Shown here: positions 38,335 through 49,553 of the stretch, piece after piece
Numbering within the stretch: the first letter of the stretch is position 1
Layout: each line of letters opens with the position of its first letter
From: Aquimarina atlantica
Lineage (GTDB): Bacteria; Bacteroidota; Bacteroidia; Flavobacteriales; Flavobacteriaceae
NCBI RefSeq assembly: GCF_000626715.1
Contig: NZ_AQRA01000008.1
Span: forward strand, 1 to 64,000
DNA length: 64,000 nt
Reading direction: 5' to 3'
The notes under the pieces: generated by a model
The model's input: only the letters and a program-made list of their open reading frames with translations
Told to the model about the DNA's origin: nothing
The model's database searches: none
Made by a program: the position numbers and the translations under genes

Positions 38335-39375
38335 ATGAAAGAAAACACTTCAGAAGAAATTGACTTGGGAGAGTTATTTAGATTGATTGGTAATGCTCTT
38401 AATAGATGTATTAAGTTTATTGATGGGATTTTTAAAAACCTTTTTCATCTTTTTATTCTTTTTCTTAAGTTCATAAGGGCTCACTTTTTAAAATTTGTAA
38501 CTGTGACATTTATAGGAGCCATAATAGGAGGATACTTAGATTATAAGTCATTACCGGTATATAAATCTTCTATGATTATAGAACCTAACTTTAATAGTGT
38601 TCAACAACTATATAACAATATTGAATTTTATAATCAATTAGCAGAGCATCAAGAGAGTAAAGCTTTATCCGAGGCTTTACAAGTTAGTGAAAACGAAGCA
38701 TCATATATTAAAAAAGTTACAATAGAATCATTTTCTGATGAAACACAACGAATAAAACAGTTTAGTGAATTCATTAGTGGACTTGATTCTATCTCTCAAA
38801 AGCAAGTGGATTATGAATATTATTTAAAGAATTTTAATGATATCAACGCAAAGTTTCATAGAATACAAATAGAAGCAACCTCTCCAGAAATAGCAAAACG
38901 ATGCCAAAAAGCAATTGTAACATCAATAGAGAATAATGAGTACTTTAGACTTCAGAAAGAAATTAACGATCGTAATATTGCCCTTAAAGACTCGGTTATA
39001 GACATTCAACAGGAAGAAATTAATGATTTGCAAGCATTTTATAAGAAGATAAAAATCATGGAAGCTCAAAAACCTGACGGGATTACTAATATTAACTTGG
39101 CAGAAAATCAATCGGATCAGGTATCAGAGATCGAATTACTAAATCAGGCAGGGAAACTAAAAGACGAAAAAATTGAATTAAACAATGAAAAAGCAAATAC
39201 GAAGAATACCATTAATATTATTTCAGAATTCCCTAACAAAGGAGCTTTGGTAAATGATTTTATGAATAAAAAAATCGTATTGGTACCCATAGTATTTGTT
39301 ACTATCTTATTTTTGATCCTAATTCTTATTTCATTAAATACCTATTTAATGAAATATGACAAATTAAATACATGA
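38335..39375 (+). CDS. Wzz-like chain-length determinant family protein (second copy)
   Basis: A 346-residue inner-membrane protein, paralogous to the one encoded at 33389. The cytoplasmic start is EEIDLGELFRLI, an amphipathic stretch lies at about 30-48, and the first membrane helix is at about 52-68 (then GGYLDY). The periplasmic helical region begins SMIIEPNFNS, and the second membrane helix is near 318-338. It has no kinase domain. It should tune polymer length in Wzy-dependent polysaccharide assembly. It alone has a long, structured leader, which suggests separate control from the first copy. rfbD follows 17 bases later. Confidence 0.78.
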   Translation: MKENTSEEIDLGELFRLIGNALNRCIKFIDGIFKNLFHLFILFLKFIRAHFLKFVTVTFIGAIIGGYLDYKSLPVYKSSMIIEPNFNSVQQLYNNIEFYNQLAEHQESKALSEALQVSENEASYIKKVTIESFSDETQRIKQFSEFISGLDSISQKQVDYEYYLKNFNDINAKFHRIQIEATSPEIAKRCQKAIVTSIENNEYFRLQKEINDRNIALKDSVIDIQQEEINDLQAFYKKIKIMEAQKPDGITNINLAENQSDQVSEIELLNQAGKLKDEKIELNNEKANTKNTINIISEFPNKGALVNDFMNKKIVLVPIVFVTILFLILILISLNTYLMKYDKLNT

Positions 39376-39392
39376 ATTTGGTAAGATAATAG

Positions 39393-40265
39393 ATGGAAAA
39401 ACAATCGAAGAAAAACAATATTTTGATTACAGGATCAAGTGGTCAATTAGGACAATGTATAGAAAAAATAAAGAAAAACTATCCTGGATTACAATTGCAT
39501 TTTGCCAGTTCTGAAATCTTAGATATCACAAAAAATGAAGAGGTACAACATTTTTTTAAGAATAAGTCATTCAATTTTGTAGTGAATTGCGCTGCATATA
39601 CCAACGTAGAACAAGCAGAAAAAGAACCAGAAAAAGCGTTTTTGGTTAATGCAACCGGAGTACTAAATTTGGCACAAGTCTGTAAAGAGTATAATATCAC
39701 ACTTATACATATATCTACCGATTATGTTTTTGATGGGACTAAAAAAACTCCTTATGTCGAAGAAGATGACCCAAATCCCATTAATGAATATGGAAAATCA
39801 AAATTAGCCGGAGAGCAATATATTAAGGAAATTCTGGAGAAATATTTTATCATTAGAACATCATGGTTGTATTCTGAATTTGGACATAATTTTTTTAAAA
39901 CTATTATGAAAAAATCTAAAACAGAACAAGAACTAACTATTGTAACCTCAGAAACAGGCACCCCTACAAATGCTAATGACTTAGCAAAATTTATATTAGA
40001 TATGATAGTAATTAACTATCGAAAGTATGGTATTTATCATTTTAGTAATCTTGGTAAAGCCACTTGGTATGATTTTGCTAATGAAATATTAAGAGTTTCA
40101 GATAAACTTGACTATATAATGCTTAAAAAAACCGATAATTACCCTACTTTTGCACAAAGACCTAAGTATAGTGTTTTAAGTAAAGAAAAATGTATTGATT
40201 CTTTTCATTTCAAAATTTTGAATTGGAAAAATTCATTAAAAAATTTACATTCAATTATTCAATGA
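39393..40265 (+). CDS. rfbD: dTDP-4-dehydrorhamnose reductase
   Basis: The last step of dTDP-L-rhamnose synthesis, an NAD(P)H-dependent reduction. The 290-residue protein carries ILITGSSGQLGQCI, DITKNEEV, NCAAYTNVEQAE, HISTDYVFDG, the YGKSKLAGE active-site Tyr/Lys, RTSWLYSEFG, and a YHFSNLG-ATWYDFA C-terminal block. It is separated from rfbBAC by the second wzz gene. Its TGA overlaps the ATG of wecB by four bases, so translation is probably coupled. Confidence 0.94.
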   Translation: MEKQSKKNNILITGSSGQLGQCIEKIKKNYPGLQLHFASSEILDITKNEEVQHFFKNKSFNFVVNCAAYTNVEQAEKEPEKAFLVNATGVLNLAQVCKEYNITLIHISTDYVFDGTKKTPYVEEDDPNPINEYGKSKLAGEQYIKEILEKYFIIRTSWLYSEFGHNFFKTIMKKSKTEQELTIVTSETGTPTNANDLAKFILDMIVINYRKYGIYHFSNLGKATWYDFANEILRVSDKLDYIMLKKTDNYPTFAQRPKYSVLSKEKCIDSFHFKILNWKNSLKNLHSIIQ

Positions 40266-41395
40266 AAAAAAACCTAATTGTTTTTGGAACAAGACCAGAA
40301 GCTATTAAAATGGCACCTTTAGTTAAAGAATTTCAAAAACATTCAGATATTTTTGAGACAAGAATTTGTATTACAGCTCAACATCGAGAAATGTTGGATC
40401 AAGTACTATCATTTTTCGAAATTACACCTAATTATGATCTCAATTTAATGAAACCCAATCAAAATTTGTATACACTTACTGCAGATATTATTGTGGGTCT
40501 AAAGCCAATTTTTGAAGAGTTTAAACCTGATTATGTATATGTTCATGGGGATACTACAACTACAATGGCATCTAGTATAGCTGCTTTTTATTCTGGAGCT
40601 AAAGTTTGTCACGTTGAGGCGGGCTTAAGAACATTTAACATGAAATCTCCATTTCCCGAAGAAATGAATAGAAGTGTAACCGGAATAATTTCTGATGTTC
40701 ATTTTTCTCCAACCGAGACTTCTAGACAGAATTTAATTAATGAGAATAAAGATTCTAATTCTATAATAATTACAGGAAACACTGTTATTGATGCTCTACA
40801 GTTTAGTGTTGAAAAAGTTAACACTGATCAGTTTAAGGATAAAGAAATAGAAGAATTAAAAAAAATTGTTCTGGCAGATAAAAAATTGATACTTGTTACA
40901 GGGCATAGAAGAGAGAATCATGGACAAGGATTTATTAATATTTGTGAAGCTTTAAAAAAAATAGCAACTGATAATTCAGACACACAAATTATTTACCCAG
41001 TACATTTAAATCCAAATGTTCAGAAACCGGTATATGAACTTTTAGATAAAGTTGATAATATTAAATTAATATCACCTCTTTCTTATCCTGCATTTGTCTG
41101 GCTAATGAGTCAATCCTATTTAATCATAACTGATAGTGGAGGAGTACAAGAGGAAGCTCCAAGTTTAGGAAAACCAGTTTTAGTGATGAGAGATACTACC
41201 GAAAGACCAGAAGCCGTTGAAGCAGGAACGGTGATTTTAGTGGGTACAGATAAAAATAGAATAATATCAGAAACAAAGAGACTTTTAGAAGATAAAAGTT
41301 CGTATGAAAATATGAGTGAGCTACATAATCCTTATGGTGATGGAAAGGCTTGTAAACGAATTGTAGAATATATTTCAAAAAATTATAATGGATAA
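40262..41395 (+). CDS. wecB: UDP-N-acetylglucosamine 2-epimerase (non-hydrolysing), WecB/WbpI type
   Basis: Interconverts UDP-GlcNAc and UDP-ManNAc, or, as WbpI, the 2,3-diacetamido-uronic acid forms. It is a GT-B fold, cytoplasmic protein of 377 residues with KKNLIVFGTRPEAIKMAPL, TAQHREMLDQ, VHGDTTTTMA, CHVEAGLRTF, FPEEMNR, VTGHRREN-GQGF, and DSGGVQEEAPSLGKPVLVMRDTTERPEA. I chose the ATG at 40262, which overlaps the rfbD stop (ATGA). An upstream extension to 40223 would add 13 unrelated residues inside rfbD. The neighbours (wecC and wbpB/D/E homologues) leave both WecB and WbpI roles open. Confidence 0.9.
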   Translation: MKKNLIVFGTRPEAIKMAPLVKEFQKHSDIFETRICITAQHREMLDQVLSFFEITPNYDLNLMKPNQNLYTLTADIIVGLKPIFEEFKPDYVYVHGDTTTTMASSIAAFYSGAKVCHVEAGLRTFNMKSPFPEEMNRSVTGIISDVHFSPTETSRQNLINENKDSNSIIITGNTVIDALQFSVEKVNTDQFKDKEIEELKKIVLADKKLILVTGHRRENHGQGFINICEALKKIATDNSDTQIIYPVHLNPNVQKPVYELLDKVDNIKLISPLSYPAFVWLMSQSYLIITDSGGVQEEAPSLGKPVLVMRDTTERPEAVEAGTVILVGTDKNRIISETKRLLEDKSSYENMSELHNPYGDGKACKRIVEYISKNYNG

Positions 41396-42605
41396 TAAAC
41401 CTAGCGTAGTAATGATCGGTTTAGGATATATTGGACTCCCAACGGCTGCCTTAATAGCAGATCATAAAGTACATGTTCATGGAGTAGATATTAATCCAAA
41501 AGTTGTAGATATAATTAATGCAGGTAAAATTCATATTGTTGAACCAGAACTTGATGAAGCAGTTGCAAATGCTGTAAAAGAAGGATACTTAAAAGCCTCA
41601 ATAACTCCTGTTGAAGCAGATGCGTATCTTATTGTCGTTCCTACTCCTTTTAAGGGTAAAAATGAACCAGACATTTCTTTTGTAGAATCTGCAACTAGAG
41701 GTATAATACCTTTACTAAAAGAAGATGATCTATATATTATTGAATCTACATCTCCAATAGGAACGACAGAAAAAATGATGCATTTAATTTATACAGAACG
41801 ACCAGAGCTAGAAGGAAAATTAAATATTGCGTATTGTCCAGAGAGAGTTTTACCTGGTAATGTTATGTATGAATTGGTTCATAATGATAGAGTTATTGGA
41901 GGTATTGATGAGAAATCTACCAATAAAGCTTTAGATTTTTATAAAAAGTATATTAAAGGAGATTTACATAAAACGAATGCCAGAACGGCTGAGATGTGTA
42001 AGTTAGTTGAAAACTCTTCCAGAGATGTACAAATTGCGTTCGCAAATGAATTATCTCTTATTTGTGATAAAGCAGATATTAATGTCTGGGAGCTTATTAA
42101 TTTGGCAAATAAACATCCTAGAGTAAATATATTACAACCTGGATGTGGGGTTGGTGGCCATTGTATAGCTGTAGATCCGTATTTTATTGTTGCAGATTAC
42201 CCTATGGAGTCACAAATCATTGGTAAAGCACGTGAAATAAATAATTATAAATCATTCTGGTGTGCAGAGAAAGTAAAAAATGCAAAACTTGAGTTCGAAC
42301 TGAAGCACGGAAGAAAACCAAGCATAGCACTAATGGGACTTGCTTTTAAACCCAATATAGATGATTTAAGAGAATCTCCCGCAAAGTATATAGCACAAAA
42401 AGTATTACAGAATGCTAACAATGAAGAGTATTACATTGTTGAGCCTAATATAGAAACTCATACGGTATTTAAGCTTACCGATTATAAAGACGCAGCAGAA
42501 AAAGGAGATATTATTGTATTTTTGGTTGCTCATAAAGAATTTAAGAAACTAGAAATATCAGAAGACAAGGTTGTATTGGATTTTTGTGGAATTACGAATA
42601 GATGA
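41388..42605 (+). CDS. wecC: UDP-N-acetyl-D-mannosamine dehydrogenase (WecC type)
   Basis: An NAD-dependent four-electron oxidation of UDP-ManNAc (or UDP-GlcNAc in WbpA-like enzymes) to the uronic acid. The 405-residue protein has the Rossmann motif VVMIGLGYIGLPTAA, the VPTPFKGKNEPD loop, IESTSPIGTTE, and YCPERVLPG. The catalytic Cys259 lies in PGCGVGGHCIAVDPYF, followed by GLAFKPNIDDLRESPA. The ANKHPRVNILQPG segment and the DDLRESP ending favour the WecC/WbpA branch over TviB. It overlaps wecB by eight bases and the next gene by four. Confidence 0.92.
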   Translation: MDNKPSVVMIGLGYIGLPTAALIADHKVHVHGVDINPKVVDIINAGKIHIVEPELDEAVANAVKEGYLKASITPVEADAYLIVVPTPFKGKNEPDISFVESATRGIIPLLKEDDLYIIESTSPIGTTEKMMHLIYTERPELEGKLNIAYCPERVLPGNVMYELVHNDRVIGGIDEKSTNKALDFYKKYIKGDLHKTNARTAEMCKLVENSSRDVQIAFANELSLICDKADINVWELINLANKHPRVNILQPGCGVGGHCIAVDPYFIVADYPMESQIIGKAREINNYKSFWCAEKVKNAKLEFELKHGRKPSIALMGLAFKPNIDDLRESPAKYIAQKVLQNANNEEYYIVEPNIETHTVFKLTDYKDAAEKGDIIVFLVAHKEFKKLEISEDKVVLDFCGITNR

Positions 42606-43021
42606 TAGAGAATAAATTAATAGAAAATGAAATTGCTATAATAGGGTTAGGCTATGTCGGTCTGCCTCTTGCAGTTGAATTTGGCAAACATAATTTTAAT
42701 GTTATAGGTTATGACATTAATTCTTCTAAAGAAAACTGCCCCGATATAAGAAACTCTAAAGTAATTGATGTAATTAATGAACTTAAAGAGTTTGGGGTTG
42801 AAGTTGAGATTTATGACCCACATGCCGATCATAAAGAAGTTAAAAAAGAATATAACGTTGACTTGATTAATGAACCAAAAAGAAAATACGATACTATTAT
42901 TTTAACTGTAGGGCATGATGAGCTCAAGAGATTAAATATCAATGAGTTAAGCAACACCAGTGTTATGATTTACGATGTAAAAAGTTTTTTCCCAAAAGAA
43001 TTAATAACAGATAGACTTTAA
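42602..43021 (+). pseudogene. Nucleotide-sugar dehydrogenase remnant, internally deleted but in frame
   Basis: A 139-residue ORF whose N-terminal ~40 residues are the NAD-binding start of a UDP-sugar dehydrogenase (IAIIGLGYVGLPLAVEFGKH...VIGYDIN). It passes directly into the C-terminal domain of the same family (KENCPDIRNSKVIDVINELK, then VEIYDPHAD). Intact TviB/WbpO-type enzymes have roughly 425 residues, so about 280 residues, including the catalytic Cys domain, are missing at about residues 40-43. The frame is intact and its ATG overlaps the wecC stop. It cannot be a working dehydrogenase of the usual kind. It may be a decayed gene, or a retained small Rossmann-like protein. Confidence 0.85.
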
Positions 43022-43024
43022 GAT

Positions 43025-43612
43025 ATGAGTAAAAAAAAGTACTATGCTCATGAGACAGCAGTAATTGATGATAATTGTATCATCGGAAGAGACACAAAAA
43101 TATGGCACTTTTCTCATATAATGTCTAATTGCGATATTGGCGAAGCTTGTAATATTGGTCAAAATGTGGTTGTATCTCCAGAAGTTAAGCTTGGAAGCAA
43201 TGTAAAAGTACAAAATAATGTTTCTATATATACAGGAGTAGTATGTGAGGATGATGTTTTCTTGGGGCCGTCAATGGTGTTTACCAATGTTATCAATCCT
43301 AGAAGTGCAGTTAACCGAAGAGGAAAATATGCAATAACAAATGTAAAAAAAGGAGCATCAATAGGAGCTAATGCAACAATTATTTGTGGGAATGATATTG
43401 GTGAATATGCATTGATAGGTGCAGGTGCAGTGGTTACAAAATCAATCAAACCTTATGCATTAATTGTTGGTAATCCTGCAAGACAAATTGGTTGGGTTAG
43501 TGAATACGGGCATCGATTAATTTTTGATGACAACAATGAAGCAGTTTGCCCAGAAAGTAATCAAGAATATAAATTAAACCCTAAGGGAGATATTGTAGAA
43601 AGAATTAGATAA
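43025..43612 (+). CDS. wbpD: Sugar N-acetyltransferase, WbpD/WlbB type (left-handed beta helix)
   Basis: Acetylates the 3-amino group of a UDP-2-acetamido-3-amino-uronic acid using acetyl-CoA. The 195-residue protein is built of hexapeptide repeats (from [21 protein letters not shown] through [13 protein letters not shown]). It has the family's conserved [16 protein letters not shown] loop near residue 80 and [21 protein letters not shown] at the end of the helix. It forms an uninterrupted trio with the aminotransferase (43618) and oxidoreductase (44709) genes, which is the wbpD-wbpE-wbpB set of the Pseudomonas B-band O-antigen and Bordetella wlb loci. Confidence 0.88.
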   Translation: MSKKKYYAHETAVIDDNCIIGRDTKIWHFSHIMSNCDIGEACNIGQNVVVSPEVKLGSNVKVQNNVSIYTGVVCEDDVFLGPSMVFTNVINPRSAVNRRGKYAITNVKKGASIGANATIICGNDIGEYALIGAGAVVTKSIKPYALIVGNPARQIGWVSEYGHRLIFDDNNEAVCPESNQEYKLNPKGDIVERIR

Positions 43613-43617
43613 TTAAA

Positions 43618-45644
<2,027 letters not shown>

Positions 45645-45727
45645 TTTAATAAATCAGAAGGTCATTTACAAATAGTTCTTTGGGGTTATAAATAAAGATA
45701 GTACCTTTAATAAAATAAGATATAATA

Positions 45728-46741
45728 ATGGATTTTACTGGAAAATCACTTTTGATAACAGGAGGTACGGGATCTCTTGGAAAAGCATTAACAAATCATA
45801 TTCTATCTAATCATTCTGAAATTAGAAGATTGATTATTTTGTCAAGAGATGAGCAGAAACAATTTCAAATGGCTCAGGAATATCCAATGAATGAATACCC
45901 ACAGATTAGGTTTTTTATTGGAGATGTTAGAGATAAAGAAAGACTTATAAGAGCATTCAAAGGAGTTGATTATGTAATTCATGCTGCAGCAATGAAACAT
46001 GTACATTTGGCAGAATACAATCCAGAAGAATGCATAAAAACTAATATAGGTGGTGCTCAAAATGTAGTTGACGCCTGTTTGTCAACAAATGTAGAAAGAG
46101 TTGTAGCTTTATCAACAGATAAAGCATGTGCGCCTATTAACCTTTATGGAGCGACCAAGCTTACTTCAGATAAACTTTTTATTGCTGCTAATAATATTAA
46201 GGGTCATAATCCTATTCGATTTTCTGTAGTTAGATATGGTAACGTTATGGGATCTAATGGTTCTGTTATTCCATTTTTTATTAATAAAAAGAAAGAAGGA
46301 ATCTTACCTATTACTTCTAAGGATATGACACGGTTTAATATTTCACTTCAGGGTGGGGTAGACATGGTAATGCATGCTTTAAAAAATGCATGGGGAGGTG
46401 AATTGTTTGTGCCTAAAATTCCTTCATATAAGATAATGGATGTTGCCGAAGCAATTGGGCCTGAATGCAAAAAACCAGTAGTAGGTGTTCGACCGGGAGA
46501 AAAGATTCATGAAGAAATGATTACTCCTTCGGATAGTATTTATACTTATGATTTAGGAAAATATTATACAATACTACCTGCAACACCAAATTGGAATTTA
46601 AATGATTTTATAGATACTTTTAATGCTAAACATGTATCATCAGGATTTAGCTATAGTTCAGGGGAGAATACTGAATGGGAAACTGTAGAAACACTAAGAC
46701 AGTTAATTAAGGAACATGTTGATCCTAATTTTAAAGTTTAA
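45728..46741 (+). CDS. pseB: UDP-N-acetylglucosamine 4,6-dehydratase (PseB type)
   Basis: A 337-residue extended short-chain dehydrogenase expected to convert UDP-GlcNAc into a 4-keto-6-deoxy product, the first step towards pseudaminic-type sugars. Motifs are LLITGGTGSLGKALT, LSRDEQKQFQMAQE, FFIGDVRDKERL, HAAAMKHVHLAEYNP, TDKACAPINLYGATKLTSDKL (the PseB/FlaA1-like active site with Tyr and Lys), VRYGNVMGSNGSVIP, and GVRPGEKIHEEMI. It opens the second sugar-nucleotide set in the locus. It could also supply 6-deoxy-HexNAc branches. Confidence 0.88.
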   Translation: MDFTGKSLLITGGTGSLGKALTNHILSNHSEIRRLIILSRDEQKQFQMAQEYPMNEYPQIRFFIGDVRDKERLIRAFKGVDYVIHAAAMKHVHLAEYNPEECIKTNIGGAQNVVDACLSTNVERVVALSTDKACAPINLYGATKLTSDKLFIAANNIKGHNPIRFSVVRYGNVMGSNGSVIPFFINKKKEGILPITSKDMTRFNISLQGGVDMVMHALKNAWGGELFVPKIPSYKIMDVAEAIGPECKKPVVGVRPGEKIHEEMITPSDSIYTYDLGKYYTILPATPNWNLNDFIDTFNAKHVSSGFSYSSGENTEWETVETLRQLIKEHVDPNFKV

Positions 46742-46744
46742 GTT

Positions 46745-47623
46745 TTGGAATCAACACAAAAATTAATTTTAGGAACTGTTCAATTTGGCTTGGAATACGG
46801 AATTAATAATAAGATTGGTAAGCCAAGTAAAGAAAGGGTTTATGAAATTTTAAATTATGCATTTGAAAATAATATAAATACATTAGACACAGCTGAAGCC
46901 TATGGAAATGCTCATGAAGTTATTGCTGATTATCATAAAAATAATCAAAACCGATTTGAAATCATTAGTAAGTATAAAAAAGATATAATAGGGTTAGATA
47001 AAAATATTCTAAAACGTGTTGAGGACCATTTAAAAGTATTAGATATAAATTCACTTAGAGGATATTTTTTTCATGATTTTCATGATTTTATTGAATACGT
47101 AGGCAAGAATGAAATTCAAATAAAAAAGCTACTAATGACAGGTTTAGTAAAAAAAATAGGAGTTTCTGTATATACTAATGAACAATTAGAAACGCTACTT
47201 GATTTTGATTTTATACAATTAGTTCAAGTCCCCTTTAATTTATTTGATAATGCATTTCAAAGGGAAAAAGTATTAAAGCGTATTCATGAAAAAGGAATAG
47301 AAATTCATACTAGATCAGCCTTTTTACAAGGATTATTTTTTAAAACTCTTGATAGCTTACCATCAAAATTTGACTCCATACGTGAATCACTTCATTTCAT
47401 TCAAAACGTATGTAAGGAAAAAGGATTTAAAATGGAACAATTGGCATTAAACTATCCATTATCAAAAAAATATATAGACCAAGTATTAATTGGTGTAGAT
47501 AATTTAGAACAATTAAAATCTAATCTACATTCAGTCTCTAAAACCATTTCGAGTAAGGTTTTTGATACCATAGATGCTATTCAGATAAATGAAGAAAAGT
47601 TGTTGAATCCGTCAAATTGGTAA
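46745..47623 (+). CDS. Aldo/keto reductase family protein
   Basis: A 292-residue AKR-fold NAD(P)H-dependent oxidoreductase. It has the start KLILGTVQFGLEYGI, NTLDTAEAYGNAHEVI with the AKR Asp and Tyr, the Lys in ISKYKKD, a FHDF strand, IGVSVYTNEQL, and QVPFNLFDN. It must begin with the TTG at 46745, because no ATG lies in frame between the upstream stop and the conserved strand. AKRs of this kind are often found beside pseB-like genes in nonulosonic acid loci, but their reaction there is not settled to my knowledge. It is three bases after pseB and two before the next gene. Confidence 0.82.
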   Translation: MESTQKLILGTVQFGLEYGINNKIGKPSKERVYEILNYAFENNINTLDTAEAYGNAHEVIADYHKNNQNRFEIISKYKKDIIGLDKNILKRVEDHLKVLDINSLRGYFFHDFHDFIEYVGKNEIQIKKLLMTGLVKKIGVSVYTNEQLETLLDFDFIQLVQVPFNLFDNAFQREKVLKRIHEKGIEIHTRSAFLQGLFFKTLDSLPSKFDSIRESLHFIQNVCKEKGFKMEQLALNYPLSKKYIDQVLIGVDNLEQLKSNLHSVSKTISSKVFDTIDAIQINEEKLLNPSNW

Positions 47624-47625
47624 AA

Positions 47626-48357
47626 ATGAAAATTGTAGCAATCATTCAGGCTAGAACAGGGTCTACGAGATTACCAAACAAAATATTTAAGAGTTTAGCG
47701 GGAAAACCACTAATTACTCATGTTATAGATAGATTAAGATATTCTAAATATTTAAATGATATTATTATTGCTACTACAATTGCAAAAAATGATGATAGTA
47801 TTGAAAAATGGGCTAATAAAAATGGAGTAAGTGTTTTTAGGGGCTCAGAAGATAATGTTTTGGAAAGGTATTGTTTGGCAGCAAGACATTTTGATGTCGA
47901 TATTATTGCCAGAATAACTTCGGATGACCCTTTTAAAGACTATAGAATATTAGATAAGGCCATTGAAAAGCTTATTGATGAGAAGTATGACTTTGTATGC
48001 AATAACAACCCTGTATCTTTTCCAGAAGGCTTGGATGTTGAGGTATTAACCAGAGCTGCATTGGAAAACTCGTATACAAATACAGAATCAGACTTTGAAC
48101 GTGAACATGTAACACAATATATACATAAAAATCCTGACAAGTTTAAGATTTTTAATATTAGAAATCTTAAAAATTTATCATCCTATAGATGGACAATAGA
48201 TACAAAGGATGATTATATCTTTGTAAGCGAAGTATATAATAGATTATATAAAGAGGGAGAACTGTTTCTTTCAGAAGATATTTATGATTTATTAGATACA
48301 GATTCAACGTTATTGGAAATCAATAAAGATGTAAAAAAAAGTGATTTATATAGATAA
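47626..48357 (+). CDS. Cytidylyltransferase-like protein (SpsF/PseF family)
   Basis: A 243-residue nucleotidyltransferase of the SpsF-type group, which activates acidic sugars as CMP derivatives or is related to enzymes that do. It has KIVAIIQARTGSTRLPNKIFK, the nucleotide-binding start of the family, then FRGSEDNVLERYCLAA, ITSDDPFKD, FPEGLDVEVL, and FEREHVTQYIH. The ATG at 47626 is chosen over a TTG at 47617 that overlaps the preceding gene and adds three residues. Placed between the AKR and an aminotransferase, it is the best candidate for the CMP-activating step of the neighbouring NeuB-like product. Confidence 0.82.
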   Translation: MKIVAIIQARTGSTRLPNKIFKSLAGKPLITHVIDRLRYSKYLNDIIIATTIAKNDDSIEKWANKNGVSVFRGSEDNVLERYCLAARHFDVDIIARITSDDPFKDYRILDKAIEKLIDEKYDFVCNNNPVSFPEGLDVEVLTRAALENSYTNTESDFEREHVTQYIHKNPDKFKIFNIRNLKNLSSYRWTIDTKDDYIFVSEVYNRLYKEGELFLSEDIYDLLDTDSTLLEINKDVKKSDLYR

Positions 48358-48366
48358 ATAGAAAAT

Positions 48367-49545
48367 ATGAAAAGAATAACAGATTTAGAAAAAAAATATG
48401 TTTTAGATGCGTTGGATAATGAATTTGCAACATCAAAAAATAGCATTTATACTAATAAGATGGAGTCTAAATTCGCTGAAATTTTCAAACATGATTTTTG
48501 TATAAGTCATGTGAACGGAACTGCAACAATGCATACAGCTCTTCATGCACTTGGAGTAAATAAAGGAGATGAAGTGATTGTTCCTCCTTTAACAATGTCA
48601 AGCACTTCTCTATGTGTATTACAAAATGGATCAACACCAGTTTTTGCAGATGTAGATAAAGAAACTTTTAATATAGATCCAAAATCAATTAGAGAAAAGA
48701 TAACAGATAAAACAAAAGCAATTATTACGGTAGCTCTTTACGGTCTTTCTCCAGAATACGATGAAATATTGCAAATTTGTAAAGAACACAACCTATTTTT
48801 GATAGAAGATAATGCTGAGTGTTTTTTAGGATATTATAAAAACAAACTTGTTGGCACATTTGGAGATTTTTCTAGTTATAGTTTTCAGGCTAGTAAGCAC
48901 ATTAGTTGTGGAGAAGGAGGGATGCTAACAACTAATAATGAAGAATATGCAAATAAAGCTCGAAGGTTTACCTCTTTAGGATATGCGGGTGTTAGTGCTA
49001 AACAAGGTAAAATCACAAGAAATGATATTCAAGATCCAAATTATAATAGGCATGTTGCTGTAGGGTTTAATTATCGAATGTCAGAAGTACAATCCGCAGT
49101 TATACTTGGTCAACTTGAAAGAATTAAAGAACTGGTTAACCAAAGATTAGAAGTTGCAAAACTTTTTGATGAAGCAATAGAGGGAAGTACATTGGTTACA
49201 AAACAACATACCCCAAAGTACTGTATAAACTCATACTGGGCTTACAGCATGATATTAAATACAGATACACCGCAAACATCTTGGTATGAATTTAGAGATT
49301 TGTTTCAAAAAAATGGCGGAGATGGATATTATGCTGCATGGAAATTAACATATGAAGAACCTTTATTTAAAGATGTAATACAAAATCAAGAAGGAATTAC
49401 ACAGAAATACGAAGAAGGACTTTGCCCAAATGCAGAATTTCTTCAGAAAAGAATGATTCAATTAAAAACTAATTATTGGGATTTGGATGAAGCTAAAGAA
49501 CAAGCTGCAATTTTGAAAAAAACCTTAGCTGAATTTAAAAGATAA
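48367..49545 (+). CDS. DegT/DnrJ/EryC1/StrS family aminotransferase
   Basis: A 392-residue PLP-dependent sugar aminotransferase. It shows SHVNGTATMHTALHALGV, PPLTMSSTSLCVL, VALYGLSPEYDEI, LIEDNAECF, the PLP-binding Lys177 in SFQASKHISCGEGGM, and NYRMSEVQSAVILGQLERI. By position it should place an amino group on the 4-keto product of the PseB-like enzyme. The N-terminus lacks the usual PseC start (YG-Q-I---D), so I call only the superfamily. It is nine bases downstream of the cytidylyltransferase gene. Confidence 0.87.
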   Translation: MKRITDLEKKYVLDALDNEFATSKNSIYTNKMESKFAEIFKHDFCISHVNGTATMHTALHALGVNKGDEVIVPPLTMSSTSLCVLQNGSTPVFADVDKETFNIDPKSIREKITDKTKAIITVALYGLSPEYDEILQICKEHNLFLIEDNAECFLGYYKNKLVGTFGDFSSYSFQASKHISCGEGGMLTTNNEEYANKARRFTSLGYAGVSAKQGKITRNDIQDPNYNRHVAVGFNYRMSEVQSAVILGQLERIKELVNQRLEVAKLFDEAIEGSTLVTKQHTPKYCINSYWAYSMILNTDTPQTSWYEFRDLFQKNGGDGYYAAWKLTYEEPLFKDVIQNQEGITQKYEEGLCPNAEFLQKRMIQLKTNYWDLDEAKEQAAILKKTLAEFKR

Positions 49546-49553
49546 ATCAATCA

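Noticed and set aside
40223-40261. Earlier start for wecB inside rfbD
   Set aside because: The ATG at 40262 gives the usual KKNLIVFGTRPEAIK start and a standard ATGA overlap.
47617-47625. TTG start three codons upstream of the cytidylyltransferase ATG
   Set aside because: It overlaps the previous stop, and the ATG at 47626 opens directly onto the conserved start.
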